From Bacillus badius NBRC 15713 (GTDB lineage: Bacteria > Bacillota > Bacilli > Bacillales > Domibacillaceae): DNA of 64,000 bases. The stretch is from NCBI RefSeq assembly GCF_001591605.1, contig NZ_BCVF01000006.1:85173-149172 (forward strand), written 5' to 3'. The translations under genes and the position numbers were made by a program. Positions 57,260 to 64,000 of the stretch are shown here, piece by piece. How positions within the stretch are numbered: position 1 is the first letter of the stretch; each line of letters begins with the position of its first letter. Under the pieces are notes generated by a model that saw nothing but the letters and a program-made list of their open reading frames with translations, was not told where the DNA came from and did no database searches.

Positions 57260-58138
57260 TTATTCTCCCTTTATTTCCGATAAAATATCAGCGGCCTTCT
57301 GTACCAATTTGGCTCCTTCGCCGATTAGTTCATTTGTGCCTTCAGAGAGCGGATCATCCATTCGCCCCGGCACACAAAACACTTCTCTGCCTTGTTCCAA
57401 GGCACAATAAGCAGTAATAAGTGAACCGCTTTGCTTGCCAGCCTGTACTACAACAGTCCCGAGCGACAGCCCGCTAATGATCCGATTTCTAGCTGGAAAG
57501 TGCCACTTTTTAGGTTGTATATTCGGCGGGAATTCCGATACAATCAGGCCGGAACGCACGATCTTTCGAGCGAGAGGCAAATTCTCCCGCGGATACAAGT
57601 GATGAAATCCGCCGGCAATCACCGCAATCGTTCCTCCTCCCTCCGCCAGAGCAGCCTCGTGAGCAAAAGCATCGGCTCCTTTAGCCAGCCCGCTAACGAT
57701 GATATAATTGTTTTCAATCAGCTCCGGCATTAAAAGCTGTATCGCTTTTCGGCCGTACTCATCCGCTTTTCGCGCTCCCACGATCGCTAATTTGCGCTCT
57801 TGTTTAAGCAAGGAGCAGTTTCCTGCTGCATAAAGAACCCATGGAGGCTGCGGCAAATTTTTTAAGAGGGAAGGATAGGAAGAGCTGTAAATTGGTATGG
57901 CGCTAATCCCATAGTCTTTATAGGTTTCAGGCAGGGAATAAAGAGTGGCATCTTTGAGCTGTTCAATAACAGCGATGGATTGAGCAGGGGATAAAGCGAG
58001 TGTGCGGGAAAAATACTCGGGGGGATAGTGATATAAATTTTTTAAATCGCTGTCTTGCTTCAATAGCAAGTAAATCGCTTTCCAGCCAATTCCTTTGCAA
58101 TGCTGCAGGTGGATAATTTTTCTCGTTAATTGATCCAG
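57260..58138 (-). CDS. dprA: DNA-processing protein DprA, probable CTG start
   Basis: DprA loads RecA on incoming single-stranded DNA during transformation. The Rossmann domain shows KLAIVGARKADEYGRKAIQ, SGLAKGADAFAHEAALAEGG, TIAVIAGGFHHLYPREN and VVVQAGKQSGSLITA. The frame is open to an ATG at 58195, but the only strong ribosome binding site (AAAGGAGG) lies inside it, eight bases before CTG 58138. Starting there gives 292 residues beginning M/L-DQL, close to the MDQ start of the B. subtilis protein. An ATG at 58171 with a weak AGGA site is the main alternative. Confidence 0.9.
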   Translation of the reverse strand: MDQLTRKIIHLQHCKGIGWKAIYLLLKQDSDLKNLYHYPPEYFSRTLALSPAQSIAVIEQLKDATLYSLPETYKDYGISAIPIYSSSYPSLLKNLPQPPWVLYAAGNCSLLKQERKLAIVGARKADEYGRKAIQLLMPELIENNYIIVSGLAKGADAFAHEAALAEGGGTIAVIAGGFHHLYPRENLPLARKIVRSGLIVSEFPPNIQPKKWHFPARNRIISGLSLGTVVVQAGKQSGSLITAYCALEQGREVFCVPGRMDDPLSEGTNELIGEGAKLVQKAADILSEIKGE

Positions 58139-58246
58139 TTTGATTTCCTCCTTTTCTTTAAACGATTTAAGCATACTGATCCTGCTTTCGGACATCGAAA
58201 AATGATTCCATAAACAATGATTCCTTAGGCCCGCAGAGATTAGAAA

Positions 58247-58288
58247 AGACTGTCCGAAAGGCTCATTTCATGGCTTCCCGGACAGTCT
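58247..58288 (-). terminator. terminator after sucD
   Basis: AGACTGTCCG pairs with CGGACAGTCT, and the stem extends inward with GGAAGCC/GGCTC-like partial pairing. TTTTCTAAT follows on the minus strand. It closes sucC-sucD before dprA. Confidence 0.75.
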
Positions 58289-58310
58289 CTTAGTTGTTGA
58301 TTTTATAGAA

Positions 58311-59213
58311 TTAGTGAGTTTTGCACTCTTCGTAGATGCCTTTTTCTTTGATCACTTCGATCAATGTTTCTCCCATAACAGATGGAGTTTCAGCTACTTT
58401 AATGCCGCATTCGTTCATTACGCGGATTTTTTCGTCAGCTGTTCCTTTTCCGCCGGAAATGATAGCGCCAGCATGGCCCATGCGTTTTCCTGGAGGAGCT
58501 GTGCGTCCGCCAATAAAGCCGACAACAGGTTTTGTCATGTTTGCCTTCACCCATTGTGCCGCTTCTTCTTCAGCTGTTCCGCCAATTTCACCGATCATGA
58601 TAACAGCTTTTGTTTCAGGATCTTCATTGAACGCTTTTAATACATCAATAAAGTCTGTGCCGTTTACCGGGTCTCCGCCGATGCCGACAGCTGTTGATTG
58701 TCCAATGCCAGCTTGTGACAATTGATGTACCGCTTCATAAGTTAATGTACCAGAGCGGGAAACAACGCCAACATGTCCTTTTGTATGAATGTATCCAGGC
58801 ATGATGCCGATTTTACATTCACCAGGTGTAATAACCCCTGGACAGTTTGGACCGACTAAACGTGTTTTCTTGCCTTGCATGTAACGTTTTACTTTGACCA
58901 TATCCAATACCGGAATATGCTCAGTGATACAAATAACAAGATCAAGCTCTGCATCCACTGCTTCTACGATCGCATCTGCAGCGAACGGAGCAGGAACATA
59001 GATAACAGAAGCGTTAGCGCCTGTTGCTTTCACTGCATCGCTAACAGTATTAAATACCGGTACTCCTTCTACTTCTGTTCCGCCTTTACCAGGGGATGTA
59101 CCACCAACGATTTTTGTACCATATTCCAACATTTGTTTTGTATGGAAAAGAGCTGTTTTACCAGTGATACCTTGAACGATTACTTTTGTGTCTTTATTAA
59201 CAAATACACTCAT
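58311..59213 (-). CDS. sucD: succinyl-CoA synthetase alpha subunit
   Basis: SucD carries the CoA-binding Rossmann domain and the phosphorylated histidine of the TCA-cycle enzyme that couples succinyl-CoA cleavage to nucleoside triphosphate formation. The 300-residue protein shows [68 protein letters not shown] and [18 protein letters not shown] (with the phospho-histidine). It follows sucC by 34 bases. Confidence 0.98.
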   Translation of the reverse strand: MSVFVNKDTKVIVQGITGKTALFHTKQMLEYGTKIVGGTSPGKGGTEVEGVPVFNTVSDAVKATGANASVIYVPAPFAADAIVEAVDAELDLVICITEHIPVLDMVKVKRYMQGKKTRLVGPNCPGVITPGECKIGIMPGYIHTKGHVGVVSRSGTLTYEAVHQLSQAGIGQSTAVGIGGDPVNGTDFIDVLKAFNEDPETKAVIMIGEIGGTAEEEAAQWVKANMTKPVVGFIGGRTAPPGKRMGHAGAIISGGKGTADEKIRVMNECGIKVAETPSVMGETLIEVIKEKGIYEECKTH

Positions 59214-59247
59214 GCCTATACCTGCCTTTCTCTGGTCAACTCTGGGA

Positions 59248-60411
59248 TTATTTGCTTACAAGTTCAACGATTTTTTGCGCGCCATCAGCCATAGACTCGG
59301 CAGCCACAATGTCAATATCAGATTCGCTTAAGATTTTCTTGCCTAAATCAACGTTTGTTCCTTCTAAACGAACAACAAGAGGTACAGATAAACCGACTTG
59401 CTTCGCCGCTTCTACTACACCAGTTGCAATAATGTCACATTTCATGATTCCGCCGAAAATGTTAACGAAAATCCCTTTAACGTTTTTATCAGAAAGGATA
59501 ATTTTAAATGCTTCTGTTACTTTTTCAGCTGTTGCGCCGCCCCCAACATCAAGGAAGTTTGCAGGGTCGCCGCCATAGTGCTTGATGATATCCATTGTTG
59601 CCATAGCAAGGCCTGCCCCATTAACCATACAGCCAATGTTGCCGTCAAGAGAGATATAGCTTAAGTCATATTTTGAAGCTTCGATTTCTTTTGGATCTTC
59701 TTCTTCAAGATCACGGTATTCCATAATGTCTTTGTGACGGTATAATGCGTTGGAATCAAAGTTGATTTTCGCATCAAGCGCCATAACATCGCCTTCACCT
59801 GTCACAACGAGCGGGTTAATTTCAGCGATAGAAGCATCTTTCTCAACAAACGCTGTATAAAGACCCATCATGAACTTCACTGCTTTATTCACAAGCTCTG
59901 CCGGGATGTTAATGTTAAATGCAATGCGGCGTGCTTGATAAGGCATTAAGCCAGTTACCGGATCGATATACTCCTTGAAAATTTTCTCTGGAGTTTCAGC
60001 GGCCACTTCTTCAATTTCTGTTCCGCCTTCTTCAGAAGCCATTAATACGACTTGAGAAGTTGCGCGGTCAAGAACAAGACCGATGTAATATTCTTTTTGA
60101 ATATTGCAGCCTTCTTCGATCAATAAACGCTTGACTTCTTTTCCTTCTGGACCTGTTTGATGAGTGACAAGCGTTTTACCTAAAATTTCTTCAGCATATG
60201 TACGCACTTCATCAATGTTTTTTGCAACTTTTACTCCGCCCGCTTTTCCGCGGCCGCCTGCATGAATTTGTGCTTTTACTACACAAACGTCAGTGCCGAG
60301 TTGTTTTGCTGCTTCAACTGCTTCTTCTACGGAAAAAGCAACTTTACCGTTTGGAACGGCTACCCCGTAATTTCTGAGGATTTCTTTGCTTTGATACTCA
60401 TGGATATTCAT
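59248..60411 (-). CDS. sucC: succinyl-CoA synthetase beta subunit
   Basis: SucC is the ATP-grasp subunit that binds nucleotide and succinate. The 387-residue protein starts [20 protein letters not shown] and shows [20 protein letters not shown], the ATP-grasp loop. [18 protein letters not shown] with metal ligands, and [18 protein letters not shown] and [15 protein letters not shown], follow. AGGAGGATG precedes its start, and its own promoter lies upstream. Confidence 0.98.
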   Translation of the reverse strand: MNIHEYQSKEILRNYGVAVPNGKVAFSVEEAVEAAKQLGTDVCVVKAQIHAGGRGKAGGVKVAKNIDEVRTYAEEILGKTLVTHQTGPEGKEVKRLLIEEGCNIQKEYYIGLVLDRATSQVVLMASEEGGTEIEEVAAETPEKIFKEYIDPVTGLMPYQARRIAFNINIPAELVNKAVKFMMGLYTAFVEKDASIAEINPLVVTGEGDVMALDAKINFDSNALYRHKDIMEYRDLEEEDPKEIEASKYDLSYISLDGNIGCMVNGAGLAMATMDIIKHYGGDPANFLDVGGGATAEKVTEAFKIILSDKNVKGIFVNIFGGIMKCDIIATGVVEAAKQVGLSVPLVVRLEGTNVDLGKKILSESDIDIVAAESMADGAQKIVELVSK

Positions 60412-60454
60412 ACTTCATCCTCCTATCAATCTCAAAAAAGTAGACTGCGTTTCC

Positions 60455-60483
60455 ATTGTATATAAACTAGTAATTCCTGTCTA
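60455..60483 (-). promoter_or_regulatory. sucC: candidate sigma-A promoter for sucC-sucD
   Basis: The minus strand has TAGACA, a 17-base spacer and TACAAT about 45 bases before sucC. The rest of the 215-base ylqH-sucC spacer is AT-rich and holds no gene or clear terminator. Confidence 0.55.
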
Positions 60484-60626
60484 GATATTGTACTTAAATT
60501 TGTTATTGTTCGGCTTTTTTATATATTTCAGCAATTTCAATCTTTTACCTAAACCGTTTTATAGGAAAAAATGGATATTCCTGCGCAGTCTCTTCTCTCT
60601 GTTACCTTTCCCTCAAACGGCTGACC

Positions 60627-60908
60627 TCATTCCCCCATTTTTTTCAGTTGATCCAGCCGGTAAATAAAGGAGAACACTTCCGCTACCGCTTGATAAAGCT
60701 CTTCCGGAATCGCTTCATTGATTTCCAGCTGGCCAAGCAGCTCCACAAGACTGGGGTCCTCCTGAATAGGAATATTGTGTTCCTTCGCTTTTTCGAGGAT
60801 GTTTTCTGCCACTTTCCCTTTCCCTTTAGCAATCAGCACCGGCGATTGATTTTTTTCAGGCCGGTAAGACAGAGCGGCTGCCTGCTTTCTTTGCGCTTCC
60901 TTATTCAT
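60627..60908 (-). CDS. ylqH: free-standing FlhB C-terminal domain protein (YlqH)
   Basis: This 93-residue protein resembles the cytoplasmic C-terminal domain of FlhB/YscU without the membrane part. Matching segments are AALSYRPEKNQSPVLIAKGK, ENILEKAKEHNIPIQEDPSL, LLGQLEINEAIPEELYQAVA and VFSFIYRLDQL, which align with the last 80 residues of the FlhB in this window. The NPTH self-cleavage motif is absent; the protein starts at about that point. It overlaps ylqG by four bases (ATGA), so the two are coupled. A role in export switching is inferred. Confidence 0.9.
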   Translation of the reverse strand: MNKEAQRKQAAALSYRPEKNQSPVLIAKGKGKVAENILEKAKEHNIPIQEDPSLVELLGQLEINEAIPEELYQAVAEVFSFIYRLDQLKKMGE

Positions 60909-62782
60909 ACGCGAATGTCCACTCCCTCATACGGCTGGGCCTCCATTGCTTGTGCAAGCGGGGCTTGCAGGACGGCTTTTTGCGGCTGTTTAAATTGAAT
61001 GCTGGACAGTTGATAGCCTTTGTCCTCAATCCCGGCTTTTAATACTGGAATCAGCTCGGCAGCCGCCTCTTTTAAGCCAGGTGTTTCGTTAAATATATGC
61101 AATTGGATAATCCGGTTCTGCACTTGCATATCGATGACTGTTTCCTTTATATTTTCCAAATTTAAATAAAAAAGCACCCGGCAATAATCAGCATCCAGCT
61201 GGCCGTCCTCTGTTTTTTTGCCTGACCACTGTAAAGTTAATTCTGTATGAAATCCAAACAGATTAACCGGAACCTGCATAACCAGCTGCTGCAGCGGCCC
61301 ATTCTCAGCGGATAATAAAGACTGGGCAGTCATTCGTCCAAGCAATTGCTCGGCAGATTCTCTGACGTGAACCGGAATGTTTTCATGGAGAAGGCGCAGC
61401 AGCTGAGGCTTCAGCATCTTTTCCACTTCTGTTTCGCCGATATCGGCGTTCAGCATGCTCTCCAAATCAACTCCCAACAACCGAAACGTATCCTTAATCA
61501 GGGAATGTGCTTCCTTGGCCGAGAAATGAAGCTGAATTTCATTTTCGGCGGCAAGGATGATTTGTTGAAACAAGACATCCTTTTTGGAAAGAGCGGACAA
61601 GGACGAAGAGTGAAGAGCTGCTGTTTCATTCCTGATCAGCTGAACGACTTCCTCCGCTTCTTTATTAAATAGGGAAGCCAGCTGATGAATCGCTTCATGA
61701 GGCTGATTTTGCTGAATGCTCACCTTAGCGGCTGTTTTAAAAAGAGCCGCCAGCTGTTCATCGCTCACAGCTTTTCCCTTTACCCCTTCCATTATTGACT
61801 TTACTTCAGTCATTAAAGGCTCGACAGCATTCTTTTCAGCTGATCTGGCAGCGGCTGAAAGCAGTTGCTCTACTCGTTGCAAAGACGCTTTGTCCGCCGG
61901 TTGCTGCACCAATTGGCTAATTGCTTCTTTTAAAGGGGTTGACCGGTTTTCAATGGGCAACTGGCCCGGTTGGCTCTGCTCTTTGCTCCATTGGCGAACG
62001 ATTTGGATAAGCGCATCCTCTATATTTTCGGCAGTTTTGGGAACAATGCCCCATGATTTCACTAAATCAAAGGCTGCCGTTTGGACAGCAGAAGGCTTAT
62101 CTGTCGAAAACAGCTGCTCGATTACGGCAGCTGCCACCCTCTGGACCAGATGCTTTTCTAAGGGCTGCTGCCATTCCTTCAGCAACTTGATGATCGCCGT
62201 TGCTGCAGCTGGTGGCTGTTCCAGCTGCTGAAGTCTCGAAGACAACTCTTTGGTTAATGCAGCGAGCGAAGCTGGAGAATAGGCTGTCATGAGCGGCTGA
62301 AAGATATCCTTGCTCATGGGGAGAGAATGGTCAATCATGGTTTTGATCACTTGCAATCCTTCAGATAATGTTCCTTTTGCCAGCCATTCTCCCGCTTTGA
62401 TAATTAACTCTTTAGTTAACGGCAGCTTCTCTTTCATCATCATTTCCACAAAGGCTTTATTCTCTTTGGTCAATGGCAAGGAAAGCTGCAGCAACAGCTC
62501 CTTTGCCATCTTCCCGATATTCTCGCTGCCCGCCATAGGCAAGGCAACAACCTGCAGCTGTATGCCGTCATCGGCCGATGTCACCCGAAACCAGTACCGT
62601 TCTCCTGACTGAAGGGGCACCTCTAGCTTGGCGACTATCGTTGTCGTTCCAGTTGAAAGCTCAGCCATTCCGTTAGGCAGCATTTTCACTACTTTGGCAG
62701 GAAACATTTCTCCTTCTCTTAGTTGGACTGTCTTTTCTTTCCCAAGAAGCCCTTGGGCAAGGGCGGCTTGCTGGATAATCAC
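60905..62782 (-). CDS. ylqG: FliK-like protein (YlqG)
   Basis: This 625-residue protein has no catalytic motif I recognise. It has a small N-terminal beta domain (about 1-75, GLLGKEKTVQLREGEMFPAK), a long helical, Gln/Ala/Leu-rich middle, and a C-terminal region (about 500-600) that resembles the FliK C-terminal domain: NLFGFHTELTLQWSG, CRVLFYLNLENIKETVIDMQ, and LIPVLKAGIEDKGYQLSSI. The start is a GTG with GGGGG seven bases upstream. It sits between rnhB and ylqH as in B. subtilis, where its role is unknown. Confidence 0.85.
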   Translation of the reverse strand: MIIQQAALAQGLLGKEKTVQLREGEMFPAKVVKMLPNGMAELSTGTTTIVAKLEVPLQSGERYWFRVTSADDGIQLQVVALPMAGSENIGKMAKELLLQLSLPLTKENKAFVEMMMKEKLPLTKELIIKAGEWLAKGTLSEGLQVIKTMIDHSLPMSKDIFQPLMTAYSPASLAALTKELSSRLQQLEQPPAAATAIIKLLKEWQQPLEKHLVQRVAAAVIEQLFSTDKPSAVQTAAFDLVKSWGIVPKTAENIEDALIQIVRQWSKEQSQPGQLPIENRSTPLKEAISQLVQQPADKASLQRVEQLLSAAARSAEKNAVEPLMTEVKSIMEGVKGKAVSDEQLAALFKTAAKVSIQQNQPHEAIHQLASLFNKEAEEVVQLIRNETAALHSSSLSALSKKDVLFQQIILAAENEIQLHFSAKEAHSLIKDTFRLLGVDLESMLNADIGETEVEKMLKPQLLRLLHENIPVHVRESAEQLLGRMTAQSLLSAENGPLQQLVMQVPVNLFGFHTELTLQWSGKKTEDGQLDADYCRVLFYLNLENIKETVIDMQVQNRIIQLHIFNETPGLKEAAAELIPVLKAGIEDKGYQLSSIQFKQPQKAVLQAPLAQAMEAQPYEGVDIRV

Positions 62783-62795
62783 TCCTTTTCCCCCT

Positions 62796-63569
62796 TTACT
62801 TTTTCTGCTGCTCCATCTCTTTTACTGGAGAAAAACTTTTTCGATGAATCTCACATGGACCGCTTGAGCGCAGTCCAGCTAAATGCTCAGCCGTACCGTA
62901 CCCCATGTTTTTTTCAAAACCATATTGCGGATAACTCTGGGCGTAGTCGCACATCAAACGGTCCCTTGTTACCTTGGCAACAACTGAAGCTGCCGCAATC
63001 GAAACGCTCTTTGCATCTCCCTTTATAATAGCGGTTTGGGGAATAGGGAGATTTAGCTTCAACGCATCAATCAGCAAATGCTCCGGCGGCTGCGAAAGTG
63101 CGGATACAGCTTCTTTCATCGCTTTTTTTGTTGCTTCGTATATATTTATTTGATCAATTTCGAAAGCGGAGACAACGCCGATGCCAACATCGGCTTTTTC
63201 GATAATTTCTTTATAAAAAAACTCTCTTTTTTCTTTAGAAAGCTTCTTCGAATCATTGATTCCAATTAATTCAAGCTGTGGAGGCAAGACAACCGCCGCT
63301 GCTACAACCGGTCCGGCAAGCGGCCCCCTCCCCACTTCATCAACCCCGGCTGCAGCGGTCACTCCCTGCTCCATGAGCTGCTGTTCAAATACTCTCATTT
63401 GCTCATAATGCAGCTGTTCCTGTTTCCGCTTTTCCTGCCGGCGATACCATTGCGCAATCGCCTGCTGAACTCCTTTGCGCGGGTCTTTCAGCCACTCTTG
63501 AAGCTGCGGATCATCTTCTGCTTGTATGTTTTTTAATTCACTTTTAATTTCGCTTATGGATTGGGACAT
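62796..63569 (-). CDS. rnhB: ribonuclease HII
   Basis: RNase HII cuts RNA in RNA-DNA hybrids and starts removal of misincorporated ribonucleotides. The 257-residue protein has the catalytic pair in AGVDEVGRGPLAGPVVAAAV, then GINDSKKLSKEKRE, DALKLNLP and the later aspartate region in VTRDRLMCDYAQSYPQYGF. An N-terminal helical extension (about 70 residues) fits the Gram-positive form. The ATG at 63569 has AAGGAG six bases upstream. Confidence 0.97.
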   Translation of the reverse strand: MSQSISEIKSELKNIQAEDDPQLQEWLKDPRKGVQQAIAQWYRRQEKRKQEQLHYEQMRVFEQQLMEQGVTAAAGVDEVGRGPLAGPVVAAAVVLPPQLELIGINDSKKLSKEKREFFYKEIIEKADVGIGVVSAFEIDQINIYEATKKAMKEAVSALSQPPEHLLIDALKLNLPIPQTAIIKGDAKSVSIAAASVVAKVTRDRLMCDYAQSYPQYGFEKNMGYGTAEHLAGLRSSGPCEIHRKSFSPVKEMEQQKK

Positions 63570-63722
63570 AGCTAGCTCCTTCAATTGATTTCTTAACGGT
63601 GTTTTTTTGAATTTTGCACCATTTGTTTTTAGTAAAATATAATGAACCTTTTAGATTATGTACCCCTTGAGGCCGTCGAAATTGCTTGACCCTGACTTGA
63701 TCCATCTTATCACTGTTTTTCA

Positions 63723-63733
63723 ATTATATCGGC
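63723..63733 (-). promoter_or_regulatory. rnhB: candidate promoter -10 region upstream of rnhB
   Basis: On the minus strand GCCGATATAAT combines an exact sigma-D-type GCCGATAT with an overlapping sigma-A TATAAT. No matching -35 (TAAA or TTGACA) lies at the right distance. It is about 155 bases before rnhB, which is cotranscribed with ylqG and ylqH. Confidence 0.35.
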
Positions 63734-63749
63734 TTTTTTCCGAAAAAAT

Positions 63750-63771
63750 AAAGACCCTAAAAAAGGTCTTT
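63750..63771 (-). terminator. short terminator-like hairpin before rnhB
   Basis: A 7-bp stem (AAAGACC with GGTCTTT), 8-base loop and ATTTTTT tail on the minus strand lie at the end of the transposase-like relic. It would insulate rnhB from upstream transcription. Confidence 0.5.
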
Positions 63772-64000
63772 CAGTTTGTCGCCAAAAGGGACTCAAGCCA
63801 TTTGAGAGAAAGATAGGCCTCTCTGTATCGATGATCTCTGGTACAAGCTGGTCTAAAACGGTCCTATCTATTTGGTCCCGTTGGATAGGATGGTGTTTGG
63901 AAAGCCTCTTCCTCCCCCTCAAGCATTTGGTCGATTTATGTTCAAACAGGTAACCATTATACGGCTACCCCAACGTTGTACACCTTGTTGATTGCAATAG

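Larger units (their letters stand above)
63710..63922 (-). pseudogene. relic resembling the N-terminus of an IS1182-type transposase
   Basis: The minus-strand translation from TTG 63922 includes SKHHPIQRDQIDRTVLDQLVPE, cited here in part as QRDQIDR and VLDQLVPE, which resembles the conserved start of IS1182-family transposases (QRDQ, then LDQLVP). The similarity ends after VPE, where a +1 frame gives a short run to a stop just before a terminator-like hairpin. The remaining 400 residues of a transposase are absent, so this is an internally deleted or decayed copy. The 78 bases to the window edge show no gene. The call is from recall of the motif, without a search. Confidence 0.4.

Noticed and set aside
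61436..61446. Exact GCCGATAT on the minus strand inside ylqG
   Set aside because: No TAAA lies 14-16 bases upstream and it falls in coding sequence, so it is probably chance.
1..64000. CRISPR arrays, tRNA or rRNA genes, prophage or defence genes
   Set aside because: I saw no regularly spaced repeats, no structural RNA genes and no phage, toxin-antitoxin or restriction genes; the block is conserved core genome.

Overview
The window is about 64 kb of a low-to-mid GC Gram-positive chromosome. Its gene order is that of the Bacillus subtilis fla/che region and its flanks, so the organism is most likely a motile member of the Bacillaceae. The evidence is the order itself, Gram-positive-specific genes (polC, codY, swrB, swrD, fliY, cheC, cheD, trmFO), strong AGGAGG ribosome binding sites and frequent TTG/GTG starts. 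I could not fix the genus. Every gene I support lies on the minus strand, so transcription runs from high to low coordinates.

In the direction of transcription, the right edge (64000-63585) holds what looks like an IS1182-type transposase relic. Then come rnhB with a FliK-like gene (ylqG) and a free-standing FlhB C-domain gene (ylqH), sucC-sucD, dprA, topA, trmFO, and the xerC-hslV-hslU-codY operon, which ends at a strong terminator near 49620. The fla/che operon follows (49260 to about 22000). It starts with the rod genes flgB-flgC-fliE, then the MS ring and switch (fliF, fliG), the export ATPase set (fliH, fliI, fliJ) and motE. Next are hook assembly (fliK, flgD, flgE), swrD, fliL, the switch (fliM, fliY, cheY) and the export gate (fliO, fliP, fliQ, fliR, flhB, flhA). 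Polar or number control (flhF, flhG), chemotaxis (cheB, cheA, cheW, cheC, cheD), sigD and swrB complete it. After this come housekeeping clusters: rpsB-tsf-pyrH-frr, uppS-cdsA-dxr-rseP-proS (isoprenoid and phospholipid synthesis with an intramembrane protease), polC, the rimP-nusA-rnpM-ylxQ-infB-ylxP-rbfA-truB-ribF translation/transcription operon, rpsO, and the 5' end of pnp.

The window is largely conserved core genome. The noteworthy points are local: a 16-codon upstream ORF and a strong hairpin between the ribosome binding site and start of swrD; a fliL frame break at an A-run that a -1 shift would repair exactly; a sigma-D-type promoter directly before sigD; recurrent TTGA stop/start overlaps; a duplicated C-terminal module in FlgD; a short ORF between flgD and flgE; a probable CTG start for dprA; an HslV N-terminus lacking the serine reported for the B. 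subtilis enzyme; and several hairpins inside operons. I see no CRISPR array, tRNA, rRNA, prophage or defence island.
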